DNA from: Agroathelia rolfsii | Lineage: Eukaryota; Basidiomycota; Agaricomycetes; Amylocorticiales; Amylocorticiaceae | Direction of reading: 5' to 3' | Assembly: GCA_018343915.1 (NCBI GenBank) | Contig: JABRWF010000003.1 | Coordinates: 4,092,001 to 4,156,000, forward strand | DNA: 64,000 nucleotides | Shown: positions 11,060 to 21,958 of the stretch, piece by piece | How positions within the stretch are numbered: position 1 is the first letter of the stretch | How the letters are laid out: each line of letters begins with the position of its first letter | Program-made: the position numbers and the translations under genes | The notes under the pieces: model-generated | Told to the model about the DNA's origin: nothing | Databases searched by the model: none | The model's input: only the letters and a program-made list of their open reading frames with translations

Positions 11060-12780
11060 TATTTACGATCACGGGGTTGAATTAATTCCTGAAGAAGAAA
11101 AAAGATAATACAAACACTCAGTTCCTACCAGTAGACACGATCACTCCAAACCTACACGTAGATTGTCTCGGGTGACAAAGCCAATACCGGAACCATCATT
11201 TGAATCGACTGCGGCTTGAATATTATATCCATTTGGTTGCGAGTCTTGAGCGTGTCAAGTTGGGGACCGACGGCCTTCAATAGCTAGTAAAGACATCTTA
11301 GGTCGTTTCCATCAAGGTCTTTGACGCCGCCCAGTAGTTTCTCAACACGCTAGCGTACGAACCGCCGCATAAGTGCTGGGAACCTGGAAAATTCTCCAAT
11401 GAATCCGATTAGATTCAAACATTGGTTCATCGCCCCCAATGCAGCATAGCTCTCAGGGAAGGAGCGACAGAGCAATAGCCATCTAGTCCACCTATAATGT
11501 TTTCAAGAAGACATATCTGGAAGACCTAACCACCAGCCAGGACCATATTATCTGGATTTAGCACATGTTCTGGTATCCGTCGACTGATCTCGAATATCAT
11601 CTTATGGCGGAGACGTGCGCAATTTGTCGACTCTAGGGAATTGTCAATGACTTTCAAATAGACAAGACGGGCAAGTTTCATGAGCGTCACTGCTGTCTTT
11701 CCTCTGTCGCATTCGGCGATGGAAGTAATTATCCGATTAGAGAGCGAATCGAAATCGAATGAATTCAGATTGTCCAAGGGAACCTCAAATTCGTTGATAA
11801 TCTGAACGTCACGTTCGCCCACGATTTCCTTCATTTCATCAATGAATTAGGCCAATAAATCTTCTGTATAGTCGTATTCATCGATGATATTCGCACCCAA
11901 ACCAAGAGGATGAGCTGGTGCAATGGTATCAGAAAAGTCGACGGTTTTTAGTTGAAAATAACACGTACTGGAATGTAATGACTCTGTACCGAGAGGAGAA
12001 TCAGGTGTCCTTGGCGAAATAGCTGAATATATCCAAGTTCATGTGAGTGTTGGCCCAGTCATACTAGATTGGCACGCATACCTGGCAAATCTAATTCACT
12101 ACGAGACCTCCTACTGGCTCCTCAATAGAGAACATCGCGAGCGATTCTCTTTCGCCCATCTTTTCCTCGGTTAAAAGCATAGGCCGCTCACAAATTTCGA
12201 CATAGGAGTCTTCCAGCCATTCTGACATGCCGAATTGCCTGTCATAGACATCAACGGTTGTCCTCATTTCATTCAACTCTTCGATGGCCCAATTCCATAT
12301 GGATTTGAACCCCTATATATCCGCGAACGTGAGGATAGATGCCCACTCTGTAATGATATAAGTAGAGTTCATATACCGTATGAAATCATTAGTAAAATAT
12401 AAATTTAATCACATTCAAGAGAGCTTAGGAGTTTTACTACGTAAACCTACAAGAGGTATAATATGCTCAAGAATCTTTCAAAGTCTATGGCAGTAATATT
12501 TTCGAGGGTGATGGCAATATCGTTGCTTTGTTCAGGCGGTTTACCAATCTTCTTGAAGTCTCGCGTAAAGAAGTATTTGTGGACACGGAGCTCTGAGTCT
12601 TCGGCGAGCTGTGTGTGATTGAATTAGAGAATGGGAGGAGGGTCCTGTTTCGAAAACTGATAGACTTACCCAGAATGTAGCGTTTCCGTCTTCAAAATGA
12701 TATTTATTATGTTTTTTTTTTCGCGCGCATACAGGTGTGAGTCCGACATCGCAGTCACTTGTCTGTGAATAGGTTGACAT
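11060..12780 (-). pseudogene. Decayed BTB-MIF4G copy 3
   Basis: The exon layout matches the two upstream-oriented copies. BTB pieces start at 12780 (MSTYSQTSDCDVG, NKYHFEDGNATFW), continue with LRVHKYFFTRDFKKIG and DFERFLSILY, then EWASILTFADI, which is followed by a stop at 12313-12315 where the family has tryptophan. The intron between BTB and MIF4G keeps a canonical GT donor and the same acceptor context (ATATTCAG). The MIF4G part (FDSLSNRIITSI, CARLRHKMIFEISRRI) ends in a stop at 11526 and has further stops near 11370 and 11285. A last piece reads ELIQPRDRK followed by a stop. Several independent lesions make this a pseudogene. It resembles copy 1 more than copy 2 in its linker and 3' end. 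Confidence 0.8.
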
Positions 12781-13020
12781 AGTCTGGTAGATAAGGGGCG
12801 GCTATCGAAGTTGGGGGAGGCAACATGCATGTATGTTGCCAATGTAATCCACCCTAAGCGCCTGTTATCTTGGTCACATGTTCATGTTGGTTGACAGTGA
12901 TCAGACATAGCATTCCACATAATCTCAAATTGAGTCGCGATTGTTGACAAGACGGATTGTGCCAGTGGAGACGAAAACCAAGAGTACTGGTATTTTGTGA
13001 GAGTATTCACACAAGCAATC

Positions 13021-13332
13021 TCACTGACAGTACTGAGTACCGAGTATTAGTTTGATCCTGATGAAGACTGTGTCAGTGGCCTTAGCCTGCTTAAACTTTT
13101 TGACCTTTTGGATATAAGTATCAAGAGGGTTCACGTCGACATGAAGTTGTATTATATCAGATCGGAAGCAAAATGCAGTTACAGTGCAAGGGGCGGTTGA
13201 TGATGGTTCAATCTCTTTTTTATCCCGATTTTGCCCACAGTCTGATTTGGTCCAAAGGTTCGAAAGCCTGGACAGCGCTACACCTCCTCCCAGTACTGAA
13301 GACAGATGCACGATAGTCCAAATCATTGTCAT
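13021..13332 (-). CDS. Possible small secreted protein, unrecognised
   Basis: A 103-residue uninterrupted frame. The start MTMIWTIVHLSSVLGGGVALS could be a signal peptide, and the rest carries four cysteines. A TATATA-like stretch lies about 40 bases upstream of the ATG. I do not recognise the family. It may be chance, since the surrounding 1.1 kb (12781-13954) holds nothing else. Confidence 0.3.
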   Translation of the reverse strand: MTMIWTIVHLSSVLGGGVALSRLSNLWTKSDCGQNRDKKEIEPSSTAPCTVTAFCFRSDIIQLHVDVNPLDTYIQKVKKFKQAKATDTVFIRIKLILGTQYCQ

Positions 13333-13954
13333 TTGTCAAGAGGGCAAAAAACAAAGTGCTAGAAAACCCAGGGTATATAGTCCGAGAGTTCTCAAGATAC
13401 CGGGGTTTGATAGATACTTGGTGAGTGTCAAGAAATGGAGTACTCTCGCGCAGCCGGCCGCATAGGGCAAACGCTTCTGTATCATGTTAGATATCTTCAC
13501 GCCCGCCTACACGGTGCTGTACAGTTATGGTACGAGTTTTCAAGCTCATGTCCATGTAGATTCACAAAGAAAAAGGTTGAAAGATCGCTGGCACTGATTT
13601 ACTTGTGTCATCCAGATTCTTGATCCACCAACTAACAGAGACAAGCAAGATTGATGCGTCCCAAAGGCACTTCAAGTCAGTGCATTTATTAGGTCTAAAC
13701 TGTGCCAGTGGGGACTGGCCCCTTCGCATATTGGCGATTTGAGCTTACAGCCTTGTATGACCTTGTGAATTTACGTAATTTTTCGGTGAATAGAATGATC
13801 GAGTCACAAAAGTGACGGAATTCTCTGCCCAGAACTCGCCGCACGGCCAGACGACATCACCCGAATAACCACATGCCATGATTGGATCTTAGCGTCTATC
13901 CTGCGCTCCCACAGCCTACACGGACTGTGCTTGACCTTACCAACCACCAGTACT

Positions 13955-16071
13955 ATGAGTGCAAGCGATACAGAACAGACACCTTTACTTGAAGCGCAGC
14001 ATGATGCTGTATATAACCGCTTTTCTCCACAGAAAAAGAGAATGATTGTTAGCATCATATCGTGGATTGGTCTGCTGCCGCTATTCGTATCGGGTGTGTG
14101 CAAGGGGACATCATACTATCCAAATTACTGTCTGTCAATTTATATGGACTACCATGTTAACAGGCTCCTTCATCCCGTCCTTACGGCAAATTGCCCATGA
14201 CTTGAATACGACTGGTGCAGTCGTCAGGTACTGCACACTTTCGGAATCTACGATTATATCTTGAGGCTGAGTATTGAGCGACTGGATCTACACTTTTCAT
14301 CGTTTTAGTTTGGCCGTCAGTGTTTCTATTGCTGCTGTTGCAATCGGAGCTCTATGCTGGGCTACGTTTGCCGGATTCTGTAAGTTCCTGTATCTCTTGC
14401 TGAGGAACTGCGCCAATACATCATTTCCCAGATGGAAGACGGATTGCCTACCTGGCTAGCCTTCCTTTAGCTGTCCTGGGCTCGTTAGGAGTAGCCTGCG
14501 CTATCAATGTCCCATGGCTGATGTGCTGCCGGTTTGTACAGGCTTTCGGCACCTCTGGGGGTATATCCCTGGGCTCTGGAGTAATTGCGGACATATATAA
14601 GCTTGAGGAACGTGGAACAGCCATGGGAATCTTCTTCGGTGTAAGCACTCTGCTTTCTTTGATGTAGTGTGTTCATCGATATAAACTATGACCATCACAG
14701 GCTATTCTTCTTGGCTCAGCTCTTGCACCAGTGGCAGGCGGGATAACAGCACAGTATGCCTCTTGGAGGATTATGCAGCTAGCATTGGGCATCGCCGCAT
14801 CGACCGCCTTTTTTCTGGTGTATGCATTCCTCCCCGAGACGAGTCAGCCTAATTCATTGGGCCTGAACATCCTGAATAAGCGTCTCGCGGAAGCTGGTGC
14901 TCCTCCGCGCCGCTTTGTATTTGTCAACCCATTAGGCGCCCTAAGTTTACTAGCAAGCCCCAACTTGCTTGCTGTGGTACGTTGCTCAGATTGGGTGTCG
15001 ACTGATCAATGGAAACCAGTACTTATGACCGTTTTTTTTTTTTTTTTTTACCTAGGTCTTGGCCGAGACTTTCGTCCTGTTGACCGACTATGGCATGTTA
15101 TCTTTGTTTTATTATGGAGGCGTGAAATTCTTAGTTGCCATACACAGTGCTCATAGTTCCTGTAGCGTACACAATAGCAAGTACTAGACTCAATCATCCC
15201 CAGCACAGGCTAATGCAACTATATGTAGGGTGTTAAATACAACATCGATAACGATGCTCTTATCGGTGCCTGCATCCTTCCTTGCGCCCTGGGAAATCTA
15301 AGTAAGTTACCCATTACACCATCATCAATTTGTCTCACTCGGTAGTGACTTAAACCCTCTAGCGGGCGCCCCATTCGCAGGCTGGCTATCAGACAAAATC
15401 ATCATCCGCGCACGAAAACAGCGCGGCGGTACCTGGTTCCCAGAGGACAGACTGCGCGCAACCTTGCCTGGTGCATTGATCCTTACGCCACTGTCGGTTC
15501 TGATCTTCGGAATAATTGTAGACCATGTGGAGGGTACGACTGGGCTAGTCCTGGCACTTATATGCTTGTTTTTCAATGGGTTTGGTGTATGTCTATATCT
15601 CAAGTGATTTAACCCTGTAAGCGCTTACCTCTTAAGTGGTTGTGCCACATTATAGGTTGATTTGGTGCTCAGCCCAGCGTCTTCTTATGCGACTGACATA
15701 TTTCATTCAAAGAGTGCCGAGGTTATGGCGGCCAGCATGTGAGAATTTTTATGTCTCTTGCGTCTGTATTTCTGCCATCCAGTTATTCATCCACATATTA
15801 GGGGGTTCCAATCTCTCTTGCTATCCGTTGCAACTATGTTTATCATACCGCTTCTCAATAGCATTGGTACAACAGCTACGACAGCTATAGCGGCCGGGTT
15901 GGCCTGGCTGAGCTTCTTGTGATTACCTCTCATCTTTCCCTCCGAATGTTGGATTTGTCACGCTGAAATATTCATCGCACTTTCTATAGGGCAATTTGGC
16001 TCACTATCGTCTATGGTGATCAGCTGCGCGCGTGGAAGGACATGGGTTATTCAACTGCGGAAACAAATTGA
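13955..16071 (+). CDS. Major facilitator superfamily transporter, DHA1/QDR-like
   Basis: Twelve exons (13955-14093, 14164-14227, 14309-14379, 14432-14640, 14701-14976, 15056-15092, 15148-15176, 15229-15301, 15363-15586, 15656-15738, 15802-15918, 15990-16071) join in frame to 467 residues. The protein has the N-terminal word TPLLEAQ, the loop 2-3 signature FYGRRIAYLASLPLAV, the helix 4-5 stretch CRFVQAFGTSGGISLGSGVIADIY, PETSQP in the mid-loop, and helices in the C-terminal half (TDYVLIVPVAYTIG, GAPFAGWLSDKI). It should be a proton-driven drug or small-molecule exporter of the plasma membrane; the substrate is unknown. Introns 15093-15147 and 15177-15228 start with GC (GCATGT and GCAAGT) and flank a 29-base exon; both are needed to keep the family sequence. 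An upstream in-frame TTG was not used as start. Confidence 0.85.
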
Positions 16072-16289
16072 TATCTTAGCTATCTAGTCTGAACATGATT
16101 CTCTGAATTGACTAAAATGTTACCCATTACGCTATGAGGCCGTTTGGTGTATTTATTACCGGTACGCCTAGGGAGTGGGATACTACAGCTTGAAAGTGCC
16201 TTGCACGATTTGCTAAACTCATGCAATTTCTCGACCGATTAAATATTTAACTCATAAAACTGCGATGCATAGCAGTCAGCATATGCATT

Positions 16290-16600
16290 TCTACGCCTCT
16301 TTCTTTGTGTTCCTACTACCGAATTTTTCATTCATGAATCAGGAGTGTTCAATCTTTCTTGTTAAATATCGGAATCATGTTTGTTTCATGATTATTCAAT
16401 AGTACTAGCATAATAGCTACGATTGTTATAGCGGCTGGACTGGCATAACTAGGCTTTTTGTGAGTACTTCTATTTTCTGTCCAAACAACGGATAATTATG
16501 TCCTGCACTCTTTTATAGGGCACTTTGGATGACCATTGTGTACGGTGATTAACCGCGAGCGTGAATACATATGGGTTGTTCCACCACAGAGACGAATTGA
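16290..16600 (+). pseudogene. Relic of the 3' end of the MFS gene
   Basis: This stretch aligns by eye with 15780-16070, the last two exons and the intron of the intact transporter. Shared words include TTCAATCT, ATAGCTACGA, TATAGCGGC and the acceptor plus exon start TATAGGGCA with TACGGTGAT. It has stops in the former frame (for example TAA in place of the tryptophan codon after GCTGGACTGGCA). Only the C-terminal tail was duplicated or has survived. Confidence 0.75.
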
Positions 16601-16941
16601 CTTTTGATGATCTTGCGGTCCATCTCACTGAGATAACCTACCTTACCGTTCAGCTTGAATTGTCAGGTACCAAGCAAGCAAATAAGACAAGCCTGCAACG
16701 TTGCAATTACCCAACGGCGCCTGGTGCACAGACTTCCACAAGAGTTCTCAAATGGGCTAAATGTACCTGGTGGTATATTAATTATCATTTCAAGTTCGTG
16801 AACAAGTTGTCATCAAAAGGAATCATTACAATCATCACAAAAGCGTCCAATTCTCCCTCTACTCTAAGCACGTCATCACAAAAAGCAAAAAGATACTCAA
16901 AACACCCATATGCATCTCACTCACTGCCAGTGGTACCATCA

Positions 16942-18020
16942 TCATCGCAACACAATCGCCCCACAAACGAAACACAGCCCAAGACACGCGGAGACGAAGA
17001 TACTCGTTCCTTGCGCTAGCGACGTCCAGCAATACGCTTCGACACCGACGAGCGCAAGGACGAAGCCGAGCGCGGTCAGCCAGATGCAGAGCGTGTGGCT
17101 CCGCGTGAGCATCGTCAGCGGGGGCGAGGGCGATGTGACTGCTGCCCTTGCCACTCGATTGCGTTTCTTTTTCTCTTCTGCATTAGCGGGAAGGGAGAAT
17201 AATGCGGAAAATGGGTTGGCGCGTACGAGTGTGATGGAGGGCGGGAGGGTCCTTTGGTCGAGGTTAACAGGGCCAGACGGGGATGGTGGTACTAGTGATG
17301 GTGATCCTGGCATGGCGAAGGCTTGCTGGGATTGGAACCCTGCCGTTGCTGCCGCATTGGTGGGGGTAGGCGAGGGAATCGCCGCATCGACGAGTTCGTA
17401 TTTTAGCAAGAAGAACGAAGCGACGTATGCGATGATTGCTATCATCGTGTCAAATTCCCTCTCTGTAAAATATTTTGGGACAGATGATACTTACAAGCTG
17501 CGAGGTGAAGAACCAACGCGCCGGCCAGTCCAGCGTGGACGATTTGAGAAGGAACATCTGTGCCTTCGAGAGGTGCTGTGAACCCAAGCAAGGAGCCATC
17601 CATGCCAGCGAAAAACGTTGTCTGTTCCACCATTTCTAGATGAGATACGTATTGTCTAAACAAAGAATATACATGAACAGCCTACTCACTACAGCGCTTA
17701 GAGTCTGCAGACGATTCATCCAGGCCTGCGCGAGCGCTGCAGCAACAGCCTGATCAGCAACACTAGATCCGTCCGAACCTGTAGATGCTAACACTGCAAA
17801 CATAGATATAATGATCAATTTCCAGTTCCACTCCCGCAAAATAACAAGGACAAGTCATACCAGTCAGATTCATATCCTTCAACGCACCCGAATGACCTGC
17901 CCAGAGCTCCTTTGCTTTGACGCCGTGCACGGTGCGATCATCCTCAGCGACCCGATGCGGCTGGGTAAACTGAGGGAGATGGCTGGGGCGTTTCTCAGTG
18001 CTGCTCCTGCGTGTTGACAT
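16942..18020 (-). CDS. Multi-pass membrane protein, basidiomycete hypothetical
   Basis: Four exons (18020-17861, 17793-17690, 17621-17495, 17438-16942) join in frame to 295 residues with GT-AG introns. The N-terminal about 60 residues are hydrophilic (STRRSSTEKRPSHLPQF). The core reads QAWMNRLQTLSAVTTFFAGMDGSLLGF, then a hydrophobic segment (AGLAGALVLHLAASIIAYVASFFLLKY), a Pro/Ser-rich loop, and two further hydrophobic helices near the C-terminus (LCIWLTALGFVLALVGVEAYCW, FVSACLGLCFVCGAIVL). This pattern is common in uncharacterised basidiomycete membrane proteins. No catalytic motif is visible, and no function can be assigned. Confidence 0.75.
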
Positions 18021-18712
18021 GATGATTGTTCGTGAAGATAATGATGAGCAGATGTGGAAGTGAGGATTGCTCTTGGCCTGACGGAGGGGATGATTTCACC
18101 CTCTCTCGATTTCACCTGTGACGGGCTTTTATATGCACAAACTAAATCGGCAGAACGTGCAAAAAAAAAAAGAGGATAAAAGCCGAGGTCCGAATAGAGA
18201 GATCTTCGCTTGATCGAGGCTCTATTGTGCCCTCGAAGAATGAGCTCCTCGAGGAAGAGAGAGGGGTGAGGATGAGCCTGAGGGAGACGGTCTGAGAGAG
18301 CAGGCTTAAGACGGCTAGACATGTGGGGCTCCTCCGCACAGCAGCAAGACAAGACCAACTGAATGACGAATACGATGCCAATGCATTGGTATGCCGTCAT
18401 CTGGCGACGAGGCGGCTAGGAGACCACTGGCATGACGAACCCGGGGGAAATTCAACTGGCAATACACTAGCAAAAAAAAATGCAGCGATGATGTGACGAG
18501 TGGCCGTGTGCCATAGAATGCGGCTTGAGAAAGACATTTACGTCGATTTTATAAGTGCTCCATACAAGAAAAGACGGACTGGGACGGCGATGGAAGCAGC
18601 AAATGACTTGGTGTGTATCACCGCGTGTAACAGAAGCATGTCTTCTTCTCCGCAACAGTCCATATCGGGAAATACCTGGTTAGGAAACTCATCGTTCAGA
18701 TTGAACATGGCA

Positions 18713-18740
18713 AAAAAAAAAAAAAAAAAAAAAAAAAAAC
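18713..18740. repeat. Poly-A tract
   Basis: A run of more than 25 adenines lies in the intergenic space between the membrane protein start and the end of the coiled-coil gene (18021-18909), which otherwise holds nothing I can identify. It may be a microsatellite or the trace of a retroposed transcript; no target duplication is visible. Confidence 0.7.
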
Positions 18741-18909
18741 AGCGATACAAGTACATGTGCATACAAAAAGGAGCAGCATAAACAGGTACAGCAGACACAA
18801 ATAGGAAAACAGACCAAAGAAGAAGAAAAGACAAGATAAGATCACCATGGAAGAAATCAAGCAAAGTCTATATCACTAAATACATGCAAAAGTTTGAGTC
18901 GTTCAACGT

Positions 18910-21042
18910 CTACGCAGCCGCACCCTTCAGTCGCTCTCGTGCTTCGTTTCGCTCAGTCTTGTATCGCCTCATGCGGCCCTCTGCGTTGCTTCTAGCTTCC
19001 TTTTCCTCCGCCAGCTGTCTCGACATTGCAGCAACCGCGTCGGCATGATCCATAGCAGCACGTTCCTTATCCCGAACCGCCTCCTCTAACCTTTTCTCCG
19101 TCTCGGTGTGCTGGGCCTGCGCCTTGATGAGACTATTCTGATAGAATTGCGCTTTTTTCTGAAGAAAACATATATCAGCACCATCAAGCTTGAGGTACAG
19201 TACTTCGGCTTACCTGTGCAAGCTCCTTGGCCTGACGCTCCTTGTCATAATCATTTGTAACTTGGTTCGCACGATTATCATGCACCGCGATCGTAGCTTT
19301 GGCGTTGGCAAGCTCTTCTTGCTTTCGGTCAATTTCAACCTTCATGCGGGCTTCGCTTCCCTCGAGCGAAATCACATAGGCATTTAGGCTCTGGAGCTTG
19401 GACTGGGCATCGTTCAGCTGTCGTTCCTTGGTCGTCTTCAAATCTTCCAACTGCCGTTCGAGAGACTGCAATAATGCACAATCAGGAACAAAACTTTTGA
19501 CTTTTTTCTTTCTTTCTTTTTTTTTTACCCACCTTTCTCGAGTTGGTCACCTCAGCAAGCTGGCATTCAATATCCACCTGACGCGTCAACAACGACTGGA
19601 CCTTGACCTCCGCCACCCTCTTCGCCTTCTCCGCTTCCGCCATGCCCGTCTGCGCATCTTGCCACCGACTCTCAATCTGCGCCAGCTTCTCCTCCAGGTC
19701 CTGCTGAGCCCTCTCCAGCCCATGCCGCTCCCGCCGCGCCTCCGCCACGTCCGTCATCAGCCTGCGCTGAACAGCATCCGCCACCTGGCGCGCCTCAACC
19801 GCCTCGTGTTGCTGCCTCCCCACACGCTCGCGGAGCGCATCAATTTCCATCGCTTGGCTCCTCTCCACCTCTCCCCGACGCGTCTCCTCATCCGTCTTGG
19901 CCAACATCGCCGCGCGCAGCTGGTCAATCTCCCGCTGCAAGCCTGCACGCGTATCCGCCGCGCGCTCGCGCTCGACACGCATACGGTCCAGTTCGAGGTT
20001 AAGATCGACGACCTTGTCCTCGAGCTCGCGGATCCGATCCAGGGAGACCTGCTGCGCTTGTTTGACTTCCGTGAGCGAGTTGGAGCGCTGCACCATCTGC
20101 TTCGACAGCTGTCGGTTGTTCACGTTGGCCGCTTTGATATTCTCCTCCAGCTCGCCGATCCGTTGGTGTGCAGCCTGCAGAGTGTCCTCATAGTTTTGAA
20201 TTTCAATCCTTGCACGTTCTCTACAGAATGTGCCCCGTTATTATTATTATGGAAAAAAGATATCTTCCACGGGCGCCAAGTGCCAAACGATTGAGAAACA
20301 GACAGACAGACAGACAAACTCACAGCTTAATGTTCTCCCCGGACAGCTGATCCTCAAGATCTACCACGGCCGCCTCCGACGCCGCCTTGGAGCGTGCCAA
20401 TTCAGCCTCGACATCTTTGACGTTCTTGGTCAGCTCTGCCTTTGTCTGCAGCAGCCTGTCCCGCTCGGCGGTGAGCGTCTTGAGTTCTGTATGCGCCCGG
20501 TCGATCTGCTCTGTCAGCTCTGCCTCTTTGCGCGCCCATTTCTTCTCGTCTGTGTCGAGGAGGACAAAACGCTCGGCGTTCTATTGGAAGGAGGGGGGGG
20601 GAGGGGGTGTATATATACATGAGCAAGGGGTTCCTTTTAAGCTTTTTCTTACGTAAAAAGAGGAATAGCAGTATCGCAGAGATGCAGAGATAAAGGATAA
20701 AGCAGAGGGGAATGAAATAAGTAGAGAGGAAAGAAAACGCACCGAATCCTCCTGGACGCCCTGCGAAAGCGCCGTGTCCGTAGCGAGACTGAGATCTTCC
20801 CAATCCCCATCCTGCTGCTGGTCGGTCGACGTGCGTGACCTGGTGGTAGTATCGCCAATCACCGCTGGGTGAGAGCTAAGGGACGATGGTCCAGCGACCG
20901 AGGCAGCGGTGGTGGCAGTCGACAGCCGCTTGGACGGTGACGTTTGGGCGTTGTTTGCGCTGCTCGAAGACGTCCTGGGTCGTGGCGTGCTAGAACGGGA
21001 AGCGGGCGATGAGAAATAGCGAGTGCCGAAGAGTGAAGCCAT
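18910..21042 (-). CDS. Long coiled-coil protein
   Basis: Five exons (21042-20743, 20580-20324, 20220-19533, 19465-19214, 19158-18910) join in frame to 581 residues, all GT-AG. The first about 95 residues are Ser/Thr-rich and basic (MASLFGTRYFSSPASRSSTPRPR). From about residue 100 to the end the protein is almost unbroken heptad-type coiled coil rich in Glu, Arg, Lys, Gln and Ala (for example ELTEQIDRAHTELKTLTAERDRLL and VERERAADTRAGLQREIDQL). No motor, kinase or membrane motif was seen. It could be a spindle-pole, cytoskeletal or tethering protein, but that is only inferred from shape. Confidence 0.8.
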
Positions 21043-21958
21043 GGTTGGCTGTTATCAATGAATTTGCTTGTTCTCGATGCTGGTATTCCCAGTGGCAGCC
21101 TGAGTAGGATGATGAAGGTGAAGATGAAATGGCTGGGACTGGGATGAATGATGACAAGACCCGGGAACGGTGCGGCGGCGGCGAGGCGGCCGGCCGACAC
21201 TCACAAGCCAATCCATGTCGGAAGCAAAAACAACCACTCCATATGATTATTACTTAGTACTCCCAGGGTTAGCAAATGAGAGATTGCATCAGAGACATTC
21301 ACCTTTGCGTGTATTGTATATCGCTGTTGTTATGTACAAGAAGATAGTGTTTCCTTTTGAACTTGGTATTTGATAATAAAAATGGAAAAAAAAAATAGAG
21401 CAGTAACCTCCCAAATGACTTGCCGCCCATTTCTCCACCTTCACCCCCCAACGAATCAGAAAGGGATGGTGAAAGAAAAGGGTGTGAAATATTGCACGGA
21501 AAGAAAGATGAATATGAAGGATAAAAGTTTATAAAGAAAAAAAAGGGAATGTAAGATAAATAGCTTGAAAAAAAAAAGCATGCTACTAGTGATACTCTAG
21601 AACGTTGCTAACATCGTAAAAATAACATGTGTTGTTTGAGAAAAACCGGGAAAGTCGTGTAAGAAGGAGAAAGAATGATAAGGAGGAGTGCTAAGGGTGC
21701 ATTGGGGTAATGGGGAAGAGAAAAGGGATAGAGGGGAGATAGACGTAAACTTGTAGATGCGAATAATACGATGCCTTTTTTTGACCAAGACAAAGGAGAA
21801 GGAAAAGCGGGGATATATATAAAAAGTGATGCTTTGAAATACTATATAGATGTGGAAGGACTAATGTACACACCGACCAGACCGCCATGGAAACAAAAGA
21901 GAAAGAGAAGATTAGAGTCAAAAGATGAAGGAATGATTGACCTATGTGCATTGTAGGG
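21043..21958. other. Intergenic, no gene recognised
   Basis: About 900 bases between the start of the coiled-coil gene and the stop of the OPT gene. A-rich runs are present. The reading frames here are T-rich low-complexity translations without family features. Confidence 0.5.

Noticed and set aside
13255..13275. tRNA B-box-like word ggttcgaaa
   Set aside because: The flanks do not form an acceptor stem or an A box at the proper distance. I found no convincing tRNA elsewhere in the window.
13931..13954. Earlier start for the MFS transporter
   Set aside because: The codon at 13931 is TTG; the ATG at 13955 begins the protein.
15031..15050. Poly-T run taken as a possible terminator
   Set aside because: It is the pyrimidine tract before the acceptor at 15054-15055 of an MFS intron.
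16910..17581. 223-residue plus-strand frame
   Set aside because: It is antisense to the spliced membrane protein gene on the minus strand and has no family features.
17879..18400. 173-residue minus-strand frame with a hydrophobic start
   Set aside because: It overlaps the first exon of the membrane protein gene in another frame and shows no domain.
19398..20294. 298-residue plus-strand frame
   Set aside because: Antisense shadow of the coiled-coil gene; Leu/Arg-rich as expected from reversed Glu/Gln/Ala codons.
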